Below, piece after piece: positions 47,384 through 59,542 of a DNA stretch of 64,000 bases; positions within the stretch are counted from its first letter, which is position 1, and each line of letters starts with the position of its first letter. The notes beneath the pieces were generated by a model that was given only the letters and a program-made list of their open reading frames with translations, ran no database searches and was not told the origin of the DNA. Source of the stretch: Chalara sp. BL73. Its lineage: Eukaryota; Ascomycota; Leotiomycetes; Helotiales. Location: positions 682,001 through 746,000 of the forward strand of contig CAKJVC010000092.1 in assembly GCA_918026815.1 (NCBI GenBank), written 5' to 3'. The position numbers and the translations under genes are program-made.

Positions 47384-50300
47384 CTACGTGCAACATAGCA
47401 TGACTTCATAGCTGTTTGCCTTTCATTGGAATTCGCTCCCTATTTCATGAAACTTATTTATAGCGTTTTAAGGGTATTGGGGATGATTCTCTGCCTGCTT
47501 CGCACATATGTCGTAAATAGGTCAGACACGATATGCAATCACAACTGTCCTGCCCATCACTCTCTGAGTAATTAAGAAGACTCAGAAGCTGCCGCTACTT
47601 TATTAGTGAGTCGCTATAGATTTGGCTCGCAAGATGATGTCATTAGTATTAATAAGGCAGAGTGTGGAAGAAACACACGCAAAGCTTAGGTTTACCTTTC
47701 GCCAGCCCTAGCTCACGTCTAGTTAGTGTACATACGATTTCTCAACAAAGATATTATCTATATTCTCTAATTCCCATTGATTGGCCGTACATAAAGAGTT
47801 TAAGCTTGTAAACTATGCCGAAATGGTTGTGGAATCCGAATGTCGAAACGTTGTTGTGTCAAGGCTCCGGATGCAGATGGGATGTAGTTTGTAAGAGATG
47901 GTGATTATTACGGTCATAACATAATAGGAAATGGCACAGTCTTAATACGCTATCTATGCCCTTAGTTTTCACAGTAGAACAAGACCTCATTATTGATAAT
48001 CGTGCGAATTTACTCAAAGCTTCTTATAGGCCGACTACAAACCTAATGGAAAAGAACCATTTGATTCACAGAAGCGCAAAAGCTCGCAGATTGTATCATA
48101 GACGGTAGCTTGATTATGATCCCGCTATTCTGCAAAAACGTTTGTGGCTACCAGCTTCATTCCTTAAGCGTACGTCATGGTAGCTATACATAAGGCGAGT
48201 ATTCTAATCAACTTTTACTTGCTCACATCGAGCAAGCCTGATTAGAGTGTAAAATGGGAAAACAGTTCAACCCATGAAGGCCGCTTACGAGGATGCTCTA
48301 CTTGCACAACCAACAAGAAGTAGCCTTGCCCAGGTCGAGAATGCTCATTTCTGGCCAGCAATACTTCTAGACGAAACTGATAAGCTATCAGTATTACACT
48401 AGCTACAGCGCAAAAGGCCGGTAAATGTTGAGCCCTTGTGATAACTACAAAATCCTGTATGGGAATAGATATATTGAGCCTTTTCTCAGCATATACAAAA
48501 TGCAACAAAATCACAACTCAATATCTCCTGTCCTTCATTGGCCACCGGCCTTTATAGTGGCTAAATCACGCTATGTAGACATCTAAGTTCCCTTCACACA
48601 ATGATGCAATAGTTAAAACATGAGGAAAAGGCGATCTTATTAGAGAGGACAAAACCATGACCACGTGATCTTTTTGCGTTCGAGACAAATATATATTGAT
48701 ATTGTCTAAAATCAAAGAGCGCAGGATAAGGAGGCCATCTATGCATATTACATACCCATTCCTGATTGCGCAACAGATAATCGAAACCAACCACTTACCG
48801 CCCAGTATCAAACTTAACCATAAGCTCAACAAACCTAAATAGAATCAAGATATCAACTATCTAGAACATCCCCATAGAACTAGGTTCGACCCTCAGATCT
48901 AGCCCGCTCAACCGCTTTCTTTACTTAGCCTCCCCGAAACGCGATATGGGACGAACACCTCATCGTCCTTGATATCGCGGCCGGATTGGGACGTTCGAAG
49001 CTCCAGGTTTAAAGTTCAGCAGGGGCGCCATGCCATATCCTAGGCCTGAAAGTCAAAGTCAGCGAGCGAACTACTCAAGTAACACTGCTCCAAAATCCTC
49101 CCAAAAAAGGCAGCCATCTGAATTTGTGAAACAGCGATACGCAACAAAGACCTCAATTCTTTCTGGCCCGAATATCTAATTGGACGTCCAAGTTCCCGTA
49201 GGAAGAGCAGCCGCGCTAGCTTGCCAGCGCGACCGGCGCGCAGCCCAAATAAAAAAGCAGGTCTTCAACGCGAGGCCAACTGCTCATTGGGCGATTTCAT
49301 GGCGTTGAAAATCTGGCGTGGTCGTAGCTCGAGTCATGCTCCTATCGATCTTGTCGTAGATGAGTAACGATCTGGACGAGTTTTGCCTGCCCCCAGCTCG
49401 ACAAGGATATATACCATCGACACGCAACAAAAACGCACCCAAAACACGCCGACGCGGGCGCCTTATTGGACGGGTGCTTTATTCTAGGGAATCACGGTAG
49501 GTAAAAATAAGATATCGACGTGCAACGAAACGGTCAAAACCTCGACAGAGAAAGAACAGCAGGATCCTATTGGTCGATTCGTCGGGTTTTAAGGTTTAGA
49601 AAGGACGATGCTTAGCTCCCGGCAGTTGAGAATCTCACGGTTCTGGCATCCTGCTAATCCGAGGGGAATCGACAAGTATTTGAGATAGATGCTAGGGCGA
49701 CGACATGCAACAAGAGGATAAAATCCCGTCAAACGCGCTGGATGATTGGCTAGAGCTTCTGGGTCAGGAACAGAGACGGGTATCTCTGGTATCCGGATAG
49801 CTAGATGGTTTAATGCTTGCGGGACATAGAATTTGAAATCACTCTTCTTCACAGGACATGAAGCACCAGTAATCGCCTTCCCTCATGAAACTTTATATTA
49901 GATTGGCCAATTCCCCGGATCTTGCTTCGATCAGCAAAATTTTAACTTTCTGGTATGGCCTATTAGCGAGAAACTTAAATTTTTGATAATGGAGCCGCCG
50001 CATTTAGGAAGATAAAAGTCTGGACATCGAGGTGCCAAACTCGGTCTCACTATTGCATGTCAAATGTGAAATACCATTTGTAATACAATTGTGCGACATG
50101 TAACAAAGATTTCTTACTTGATCAGACTCCTTACCCATTGGACTGTTATGAGCTGATTTAGAATTTGAGATCTGACGATATGAAAATTTAAAGATAGCTT
50201 ATGCCATGTGAATTCGACCGTGCAGAGGAATTTCTCCGAAGAGCGGACATACAACAACGGCATGTAACAAAAGCTGGTTTGTAGCTTTAGAAGCTGGTTT

Positions 50301-50710
50301 TTAATTGGATCGCTAATGCTGTCATGGTCAACCTTTAAATACGCTAATTACGTCTTCTCTTTATTAGCGTTTGAGAGTCAGCATCGCCGAAAGGAAGATG
50401 CATCATGGAAACTATCTACAACATGCAATAAGTCTATTATACTTTCTCATGCTCTCTCGTTGGGCAAGCTGAAGTTACTGACAAAACTCTCTGTATGTAG
50501 TATGCATTAGCATATTGCAGACATGCAACATACTGGCCATCTCTGTGGAGCTCATTTATTATTCGTCTAGTGTTGTTGAAAGTACACCCTGCTAGTGGGT
50601 TAACAAGCTCCTGGAGCCTCCTTTTACAATTTTTCCAGAGCGAAACACAGCTCGTGAATAGCTCGTACCAAACTAATGGACTCATATAAGCATTATCGAC
50701 ATGCAACAGA
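47384..50710 (+). repeat. Diverged array of a two-part motif
   Basis: Thirteen plus-strand sites resemble GACATGCAACAAA. Core positions are 47390, 47742, 48502, 49141, 49424, 49522, 49707, 49863 (weak), 50100, 50264, 50425, 50525 and 50703. In ten of them ATTGG follows 35-47 bases later (47425, 47780, 48537, 49179, 49465, 49569, 49745, 49902, 50137, 50304); one more has GTTGG at 50459. Many cores are preceded by a TATAT- or GATAT-like stretch and CGAC. Spacing between units varies from about 98 to 640 bases and sequences between them differ. No open frame spans the array. I infer a decayed tandem family or a cluster of repeated binding modules. Confidence 0.5.
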
Positions 50711-52059
50711 GTGTGAAGACTCTTGCTGATTCGCTTGTGCCACACACATCTAAAGTTTAACAAGTGACGCAGAAGGTAGCTTAAGCATTTGTGATGAGCC
50801 TCCAACGTCTATGTCTAGTGAGCAGGTCGCTAAACAGGACTGGGTCCAGGCCCCAATAAGAGAACACAAAATTACGTTTCCAATATATGTATCGGTTTGT
50901 CAGAGAGCTCACAGCTTCTGGATCGCTTCCATGCTTGACTGCGGCATAGTGAGCGGCTCCCCCACTGCCTCCCAGGCAATAGTCGCCACAAAATACTATC
51001 TATGATAGCCACAACCACTAGCAAAATTATACGATTGGGTACTCTTCTTGTCTGTTTGCTCAAAGCGGAAAAGAACATCCGGACTGTGGAGTTGGTGGGT
51101 TTTATTGTAAAGCAAAATCGGGCAGCGGAGACATAATACTGTGGCATAATTGGCATACCCAGGGCTCCAAGGCATGCAGTCAGCATGGGATTGTGCGGGA
51201 GACCTCTGAGGGTCGATTGGCAGCTGGCTACAGCTATGCCACAGACTATGTCACTCGTGTATCATAGACTTTGGCTCCGTGGATCTTTCCGAATTCTTGA
51301 CACGATGGTTTCAGCGGTGCCCCCACGAGACCTATAGCAGAACTATTCGTAGTATTCGAAAGTAGGTAAATATGCTTGAAATATGAGACGATTCCTGATG
51401 CTGTGTGGGTAGGATTGAATTTGAGCAGGTTTTGATTGGCTAACTTAGAGCAGAAACGAGAGAAAACGAGAACATCATCTGAGAGAAACGGAAGACAAGA
51501 CCACAGCCCATACATCGAACATGATCAGCCAAAGAATCAATCGGTAGAGAAGCCCATTTTTCAAAAGGCCCCCAGCTTCCACCTCAGGAATGATGGTAGA
51601 GGCTGCCCGGACGAAAGTCTATTTTGTCTAGCTCATACCTTGAAACAGGATGCAAGCCTTTAAGCTTTTGACGGCGGCGGAAAGTACAAAACCCAGGGGA
51701 ATTCCCATATGACTTGAGGGTCGGGGGAAGGTCATGGTGGTTGAGAATATGGTCGCCATCTCGTGCCATCAACACCATCTCCTTTCCTCGCCTACTGAAG
51801 AAGTTTTTTTTGGTATCAAGCACAAAAGGCGCGTCTCGAATGAACCACTTCCACCTTCCCCACTGCTGACATTGAAAAGATCTCCCCGAGAGCATGCCGG
51901 ATTGGGTTTAGCAATGCACAGGGACTGGCGTCATTGGACCCTTAGATCCACTCTAAATCCGCTATGGGGTGGCAAAAACCAGCACAAAATACTCAATCCA
52001 GCACAAACAACGCATCCTATGATTGGCCAGAACACTCAAATGCGGGGCTTCCAGCAGAG
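50711..52059. other. Intergenic, no supported gene
   Basis: Two minus-strand frames (50437-50805, 122 codons; 51584-51895, 103 codons) are open but unassigned and without splice signals. The right end is the upstream region of the first metallothionein gene, with ATTGG (a reverse CCAAT box) at 52022-52026. Confidence 0.35.
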
Positions 52060-52066
52060 TATAAAG
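52060..52066 (+). promoter_or_regulatory. TATA box of metallothionein gene 1
   Basis: TATAAAG at 52060-52066 lies 141 bases upstream of the start at 52201 and is followed by a CA/CT-rich leader typical of fungal mRNAs. Confidence 0.6.
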
Positions 52067-52200
52067 CCGCCTGCCCCTCCACACCCATCAACTCTATTTT
52101 TTTCACCAAAACATCAAAAGTCCTCAGCCAATACACAAACCAAAATCATCCAAGCAAAATCTAATTTCACCTTCAGTCCACCTACCAAATCTCATTCATC

Positions 52201-52361
52201 ATGAAGACCACAATGATTGTCAAGAAGGGCGAGTGCGGCTGCTCCGGCTCCTCTAGCTGTACGTTTCTCGAGCTTTACCCCTCACTTGTTGGTAGCCTTT
52301 TTAACTAAACAAATTCATAGGCAACTGTGGCTCCAGCTGCTCCTGCTCCAGCTGCAAATAA
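52201..52361 (+). CDS. Copper metallothionein (N. crassa type)
   Basis: Exon 1 (52201-52258) and exon 2 (52321-52361), with a 62-nt intron, encode 32 residues. The sequence after an eight-residue lead is ECGCSGSSSCNCGSS then CSCSSCK. The seven Cys (12, 14, 20, 22, 26, 28, 31) follow the C-x-C-x5-C-x-C-x3-C-x-C-x2-C pattern of Neurospora copper metallothionein, which also has one intron. It should bind Cu(I) in a single cluster and buffer or detoxify copper in the cytosol. The 5' leader and TATA box are well formed. It is too short for ordinary gene finders. Confidence 0.9.
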
Positions 52362-53668
52362 GTGGCCAACCTCCTCATCAACTCTCTTCTTTCCTCTTCG
52401 CTTTCGATTCGCAACATCCCACGCTCTGCTGGACTGGGAGTCTGTTTTCTCTCACACGGTTTTGATTGCATAAGGAAGGCGGGGTCTGGGTGGCAGTGAT
52501 ACCATGGGCGGCTATGCTTTTTCGTTGGTTTTTTCCCCGGGTGGAACACAGTCATTTGAGATATAAAAGGAATTGATCTGGGTTGCTCACGCATTTTCAT
52601 CTCGAACTTCTCCTCTGCAGTGATGCTGTGCAACGTGAAGCGCCATTCCACTCTCTCTCCGCAAGCGCCCGAGCTCGATCGAGCGAAGCCTCCACCTTCC
52701 AACTTTTGTAGACTCTTATCGAATACTCTCGTTTCTTTTTACGGGCTGCTTTCCATTTCCCCGCCGCAAGCACCAGATGGTCAAAGAACACAATCCCCTG
52801 CACGATTTCTGCACCCGTGACATGCATCAATGCATCCAACTATCATCGAATGACTTTTGTGGTTGGCAACCCCACACCCCCATCAACATGCCACGTCCTG
52901 CCCCTCCCACTCTTAATACGACACCTTTTCACTGACCACTCTTCCACAGCAAATGAGAAGTCAGTTTGGCGATACAAGAGTTTGCTAGAGCCGGTTCAAT
53001 CCGCATTACTCTTATTGTTATCTAATCTTGACTTAAGCTAGCTCTGTTATCGAGTGTTCATTGTCAGTCTAAATGTGTTCTTGAACCAACAGCACATGAG
53101 TATAGCTAGCGCGTGCCTCATTGATACGCAACCAGATATCTGCATTCTTTTCTTTTGTTGTCCGAATACGCTGATCATCCTATTCAACAGGCAAGTGCCT
53201 GCCAGCTGGGAAAACCCAAGCTCATTCTCAGGACGCTCACTTCCAATTGTTTCAAGCCTTATTGCAGAGATCTCCATACTATTCTCCCCCACGGTGTGTG
53301 TCAAGTGCACTACTGGAGCATCTCACTTCCCCTCGGGCAAGTACCCCCTCCTCAATGTCTGTACACAACCATAAAACCAAACCTCAAAAGCCCGGTTCCG
53401 CATGCTTCTCGATAGCTTCGGCCCCCATTCACCATGTTTCGATCAGACTGTCTCATTAGCTGGCCAAGATGATATGCGCTTCACCTGATACTGTTGTGCA
53501 AGCTTGGGTGTATTCTTTGTCCATTCATGAAAGTGCAGCCCACGCCACCCCAACACGGAGATGCTGCGATTCGTTGACCGGCAGCTTGGTGTCGCCTTGA
53601 CATAGGACGGGATGTGGTTGTACAGCTGTGCCGCGCTGGCATGTGAGGGGTAGCTTGACGGTGCGGGA
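52362..53668. other. Intergenic between the two metallothionein genes
   Basis: Frames such as 52301-52702 (minus) overlap the metallothionein in antisense and look like shadows. No gene is supported. A CT-rich stretch near 52720-52760 may be leader-like sequence. Confidence 0.4.
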
Positions 53669-53675
53669 TATAAAT
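53669..53675 (+). promoter_or_regulatory. TATA box of metallothionein-like gene 2
   Basis: TATAAAT at 53669-53675 lies 145 bases upstream of the start at 53814, almost the same distance as in gene 1. Confidence 0.55.
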
Positions 53676-53813
53676 ATCTCTTCCTTCATGCCTTTTGAGA
53701 CTTTTGTTTTACTCTCTACCATTACGGCAAAAGCTAAGAGGAATCGAAGTCATACCATTTCAACTAGGAAGAAGAAAGAAGACGAAGAAGAAGATAAATT
53801 GAAAACCGGCATC

Positions 53814-53983
53814 ATGGGAGATTGCTCTTGCTCAAGCTGCGGTGCGACTAAGGATCACAGCTGCAAAGACTGCTCTTGCTGCTCTGTATGTTGTCTTGCT
53901 TTGCTCCAACATTATCCTACATGGGTCGATTCTATGAGCGGCGTCTCATTTTAAATATTCATTACAAATAGAATGAGAGTTAA
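53814..53983 (+). CDS. Second metallothionein-like Cys-rich peptide
   Basis: Exon 1 (53814-53885) reads MGDCSCSSCGATKDHS then CKDCSCCS and ends in phase 0 at a GTATGT donor. The seven Cys in 24 residues (4, 6, 9, 17, 20, 22, 23) differ in spacing from gene 1. The second exon is uncertain: an acceptor at 53970-53971 adds Asn-Glu-Ser before a stop at 53983, while one at 53989-53990 would add Gln-His and stop at 53999. The purine-rich leader has a Lys/Glu-coding run that is probably untranslated. A metal-binding role is inferred from Cys content and neighbourhood. It is not a recent duplicate of gene 1. Confidence 0.65.
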
Positions 53984-56232
53984 CATTTAGCAGCACTAAA
54001 TCCTCATCCGCCTCATCACCTCTTCCACCTCAACCTCCCCTCTGAGTCGGCGACTGCTGCTAGAAGTCGAAGATCAGGTTAAGAATCTATTAGAAGGCTG
54101 GGCATCGAGCAACCTTAGAAGGCACTAGGAACAAGATGGTGATATTGGTATGATGGATATCTGAGACACGATGGGAATTTCCTTTCAGCATCTACATGTT
54201 TTATACTTGGGTTTCTTCCATTATGTTCAGCACAGGGTCGAGAGATTGGTAGCACCAGATTGAATGCAATTCAAAGGCCATACTTTTAGCAGACCCTTTC
54301 ACGCTTTTTGAAATTGCGAAGTGAATATTCATGCCGTAACCAAATGCTTCCGTTTACTGAATTCCGAAGATATGCTACGCAGTCGCTTGACCATCCTGCA
54401 TTTAAAGCTTCCAGAAATGTAATCAATCGCCGGGTGTTCCGGTTTCGAAATGCTCTTTGACCTCTATTCTACTGCACGTCATCTACTCTTTTACCAGGAC
54501 CTTCAACCTTTCAAACGTAGGCATTTTCTTTCGTCTCGAGCCGTTTCCAATCTCCCGTTCTCACTCAGGCAGAACAACAGTAGTTTCGTTTTACCGCAAT
54601 AACAGGCGTTTGCCGTGTGCCCAGTCCTTACTTACTCAGCATTGAAAGGTCCAAATTCGAAATCTTAATTCCTCGCGCGGCAGAGACTCAGCTCTACTTC
54701 TGAAGAAAGAGAGTGCTTCTGGAGCCCGCAAAATCAAATTTCGAAGACCATTCGGCTCTCTGGCCAGCAGATTGTACCGGGGCAGTTCTGTCAAGCGCTG
54801 TTATCGCGTTGAGCCTGATCCTGCCGTGGCTGCCGTGGGCCTTCGCAGGGGCTTTGAGAGATCTCTTTGAGAGCTTTGAGCCGGGTCACCGAAAGATAAG
54901 AATAAGCCTCGCGTGCAATGCTGCCATGTCGGGGACGGCCGCCGATGCAGGTTTTGACCCGCTCCAATGTAGTCACATGACGTAGATATGGATCAATAGC
55001 CACAAGCGATGCGGCTGCTGTTTGCCGCGCAGAACGTGTGGAAGAGCCTGGCTTCGATACAACCCCTGAACGTTCCTGAGGCCCGTAGGCTGTATATATG
55101 CTTTCTAAGCCGAACTCGAGGACTTTGAAAGATTCGTGCTCGGCGTCTGATCTGATATCGACCAGATGAAGCATCGAATCTGGACGAGTAGCCGCCTCGA
55201 GCGTGTCAACTAAGCTCAAACACCAGGGCCGTAATGCATCATAACTTCATACCAACCCAGCCGATCCGCTTGACTTGGAAAATGCAGTTGCGTCTCCAAC
55301 CTGTACAAAGGGTGATGAATTATGGTCTTGGCAAAGACCATCGCGTCAAGCGGCGTCGTTGCAGGCACATAGCTTTGAGGCGAAAGAACACCAGGGATAT
55401 TCTTGCGATGTAGCGAACGAGTCTTCGTTTCCAGCGGCACTTGTCATTAGGGGCGCGCATCGTCTTGCTATATCGATCTATATCCTGGGTGATCTACGGC
55501 CGCCTCGAAATATCCGGCTTCCCCACAAACACACGCCCCTTTATTAGTGATAAAGACCCATTTTCCTTGATGGCTCTTGCGCAAGGGCAGGATCCAGATG
55601 TACCTTTCTCATCATTTGGCTTTGGGTTATAATACTGTACAGTGCATATCTCCCGACCATAACCAAAAGAGCCCCATGGTACCATGGGGCTAAATTTCGG
55701 AAAACATGAGTAGCTTGGTTCTTGGGTTTGCGCTTGGTGCCGCTGGAGATTCAGTCTGGGTTGTTGTAATACAATGTCTCGCGGTGGACAGGAATAACGG
55801 CATAGAAAATTTATAAGCAAAACAGAATAGTAAAGAGGTGGATGCGAGGTCTAAGTAGCCTTTAAACAAGCTCTCGAATGCTAATATGCAATTGAAATTA
55901 TTTAGTTGTTATTGGCTTGATTGTTCAGGGCCTCGTTTTACTTTTATGCCGCTGTTGGTGTCCACTTGGAAAGAATCTAGAATGTCTGCGTAAAAGTGGT
56001 TACCACTTGTATGCCCATAATTGGTGCAAATCATTCGGGCCATAAGTATCCATGAACATTAAAAAGTGCGCCCAATATCCTGAATCATGAAAATCAACAT
56101 CAAAACCCCACCGTCAGTGAAATACCGTAATGGACTTTGAGTCGCGGCACCTCTGTTGGGATTTGGCGTGCCTTGATGTTCTCCTGATGAAAGTAAGTAT
56201 AGTACACTGCCTTCCCACCGTCGGCCTCACGC
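53984..56232. other. Intergenic with unassigned open frames
   Basis: Minus-strand frames at 54791-55219 and 55216-55440 are open for 142 and 74 codons and are interrupted by stops between them. They may be one decayed gene (blocks SFKVLEFGLESIYTAYGP and VFAKTIIHHPLYRLETQ), family unknown. Nothing else is supported. Confidence 0.35.
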
Positions 56233-57632
56233 TTGGCTCTCCGCAAGCATGCTTGTTGTGTAGACTCTTGCAAGTCGGCAGCAATACACCTAGATGATGA
56301 CAGGCTATTCAGGGAGATATTACCCAGTCCTCAGAACCTCAAGAAGCAACTCATTCACATTGCAACCAATATCTGCCACCACCCAGCGAATGCATACTGG
56401 TGTAAGTGCCTAGCTCTAAAACAAAATTGGTACACACCTCGCTGCCCTACTGTTTCAGCACAATGCGGAGAGAAGACATGTAGCCGCTGCTCAACAACTC
56501 TAACCGGCTGTAATTCCCAGGACACGCAGGCCGTTGACGTGACTCTATCCCTAGTTCAACCTCCACCTGATGGAATCCCAAATATCTAGCCGTGTCCTAC
56601 TGCTGGAGCGATAGCGATACGTTTCGCTCCCAGAGTGAGCCGGATCCCATGTCCTCTGCCTTATGTCACATGCCTGTCTTGATCGAGCAACTAGACGGGG
56701 CGGTTGGGCCATCGAGAGCGCCGTGCAGGATCCTAAGAAGAGCAATAAATTATGCGGCGGCTAAGGGGCTGAAGTGTATCTGGACCGATCAGGAGTGCAT
56801 CGAACAACAAGATTCAGAAGAGATGAAACCTGCAATCCAAGCTATGCCCTAGGTTTATCGCGATATATACATGGTGCTATCGCTCCTCGGTCGTTGGATC
56901 GCGGATGAGTTTGCCTCCGGTGGCAGGAAGAGCTCTGGCGCGGCCAGCTCCTACGCTCGATTTAGCAGCCGCGCAGGTTGGTATTTTCCAATTCGTGCGC
57001 CAATCCGATCTCTGGGACTTTCTGCCTGCAGCGGATGCCCTGGCTCATATTCTGGACTACGTCGCGTCAGACCGATTGTTCACACGCGTGGACCCTCTGG
57101 GAGCGGCTGTGTTCAACGCCGGACAGCGGTAGTAGCGAGCTGTGGTTCATGTGCCCGCCAGATTTACGCACTTTTGTTCCAGGCGAACTGGCCGTCGGTG
57201 CGGCGAACTTTAATCTTGTAATGCCGCAGCTATTCGACACACTAGTGTACGAGAACGAAGTCCTCAAAGCTAAGCTCGAGACCGCGTACCGAAAGTTCCT
57301 CGAAGCATACGGTGTTTCGTTTGAAATCGTAAGGCGCCGGATGGCAAGTCGTGTGTTCAGTAGCCGCGTTACTGTAATGAAGACCGTCAGTTGGCCGAGA
57401 AAGACTGCCTAATACCTGAAGATAAGGTGTCCATTGTGGCGAATTGCAGTTCGTGGAACGGGAGTGGGCCCAAGCTTGGTGAAGGGGGAGAACGCCAGCT
57501 ACGGTGCACTTCTTTGGATGTTGGCGATTGAGAATGGGGATGCGTCGTTATTCTTTCAAGATCTAGGATGTGCTACTCAGGAGAGGGGAAATAGGATGCT
57601 ATGGGTACTAGCTGCAGATAAGTTGTTGTGAG
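56233..57632 (+). pseudogene. HET-domain (heterokaryon incompatibility) gene, decayed
   Basis: The core HET signature is present in pieces: YLAVSYCWSDSDTFR, RRAINYAAAKGLKCIWTDQE, CIEQQDSEEMKPAIQAM, then VYRDIYMVLSLLGRWI. Lesions: a one-base frame change near 56577, just before YLAV; an in-frame TAG at 56850-56852; and further frame changes between about 56940 and 57200. A late block DKVSIVANCSSWNGSG fits the C-terminal region of this family. Upstream frame 56233-56589 probably contains the N-terminal part, ending PPPDGIP. HET proteins trigger incompatibility cell death on contact between unlike strains. Several independent breaks show it is dead. Confidence 0.75.
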
Positions 57633-59542
57633 GAATGATGTGTCTGAAAGTGATGAGGGGAGTGCCGATGAGAATTTCGTAAACTGGCCTTGAGACTTTG
57701 GGCTGTGGAAAGTTTTTAGGTCTGTTGACTTGAACAACTCCCCTATTATGGCCCACCCACAGGTCACGGAAAAAGATGAGGTATTAGTCAAACCCAAGAC
57801 CTTCTTTTGGGAGCTTTTATGAACGCTCACAGCCATGCGCTTACATTCGCTTGCAAATCTGCTTCCGAAAGCGCTCAGGTATCACGGCTCAGCGGGCATC
57901 CGTGGATGTCATCTTGTTGAGGTGCCAACCACTTCCTTGATCAGCTCATCGACCTTGATACTGGGTGATATGTAGCTACATATCAGCGTCTTGGATTTGA
58001 GGACAGGGAGGCATACATGGCATACAAAGATGACACCAACAACTACTACGCGCCCTACCATCGCTTCTGTCCTGTTGACAATGACAGCGTCATGCACTGT
58101 GATTGTGACACCGCACAGGAAGGAAACTTCGGCATATTCTTAGGCTATCACACCCAGCTGCTCGGCTTGTATTGGATCCGCATTCCGGAGGACTGTCGCT
58201 TGGGTGTCTTGTTGACACTACTGACAACTTTCGTGATAAAGACAAAGGGACTTTGGTTCTGACAGGTGGAAACGTATTTCCTTATGTCTTCACTCAATTC
58301 CGACACGCTATCAAGAAATTTCATGGCAAACACACAGAAACGGCTTGTTACTTGGTCACCTTTTGGTGTTTGGCGCCGATCGAAAGAGCCATAGCGATGC
58401 CCCGTTTTCGTAGGAGGCGTTAGGTGGCATCGCGAATCCGAAAGTAATAGCTGCAGTAGTAGCAGTGGCGGTAGTAGTGGCATTACGGCTACAACGGCCT
58501 GTACCGTACTTTTTAATCTTGACACTCTTCCGCATCAAGATCACACTAGACTAGCCGGAGGAGTTTGACCATGATGACTGGGCCAGCCCTCAAGTGAACA
58601 GATGGAGCCTTAACGTAGGAATGGCTAATGGGCGAAGAAGTGTTGAGCCAGGCAGTGAGTGTTGGGTCGAGAAGGCGAAAAGTCGGTGAGAACAATGTGG
58701 TGGCTGCTTTGATGGAAAATTGATCCCGAGTCATTCACTGCATCTGATGTGCAGCAGAGGGCGGAAAGCAGCCACAAAGTTAACTGAATCCGATATCTGA
58801 TATAAAATGTAAGTAATGGTAATAATAGGGTTATGTAGATTTGACTTAAATGGGGCTATATTAGCTTAACTGTTTAACTATGAGTATACATAGAGTATTC
58901 AGAGATCCATGGATTCTTGGGGATGTGGTGGGAAGGTACATTGGAAGCTTACACCCTGCATGGCGCTTTGCTTGATGAAAAAAAAAAAACGTTACACAAG
59001 AAAACGACGATGTCTTGCAATGGAAAGTGGAGCTCTTTTCTAATGAAAGGGTGTTTGTGGAAGCCAGTTTCGGGTGGAACCTGTCGCATATTCGTGACGT
59101 GCAAGAGGCACGGCATTTTTTGCCATGCTGGGGTATGACTAGGCACTGTAATGTTGTGATATCACATGGCTGACATGCATATGGTGGATGGAAGAAATAT
59201 GGTTTCAGAGTGAAGTAACCAACTGCAATTTGGCTTGCCACATAGTTCCCCAACGCTTTCAGGCGAGGCTCTAGGCACCTGATTCTCCCTAGAATTAGAG
59301 GGGCCGTTGTGGAGTCTCTCAGCTGTTATAATGGTGTTCAAAGTAGAGTATTAGTAGCTTTATAGTAATCAAATCAAGCTCGAATTTGGTTGTGATAATG
59401 GTGCGGACCGCATTTTTGACGCGTGGCTATCTAGTAACCTTTCCTTTCAACGCCATGTTCACCCCATACAAGCAATCATAGCAAAGCACGACTACCCAAT
59501 TTAACGAAAACCTTTTGTACTTAATTTAGACTTTTCTGTGAT
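57633..59542. other. Intergenic with one coding relic
   Basis: From about 57980 to 58262 on the plus strand, a frame behind a GTAG acceptor reads YQRLGFEDREAYMAYKDD, YYAPYHRFCPVDNDSVMHCD and TAQEGNFGIFLGYHTQLLG. The aromatic-Cys pattern faintly recalls fungal mannosyltransferases, but I cannot assign it. A 12-A run lies at 58978-58989. The rest shows nothing. Confidence 0.3.

Noticed and set aside
48883..48890. GGTTCGAC resembling a tRNA B box
   Set aside because: No A box at the right distance and no cloverleaf can be folded.
52301..52702. 133-codon minus-strand frame over the metallothionein gene
   Set aside because: It is the antisense shadow of a gene whose Cys pattern and intron are clear.
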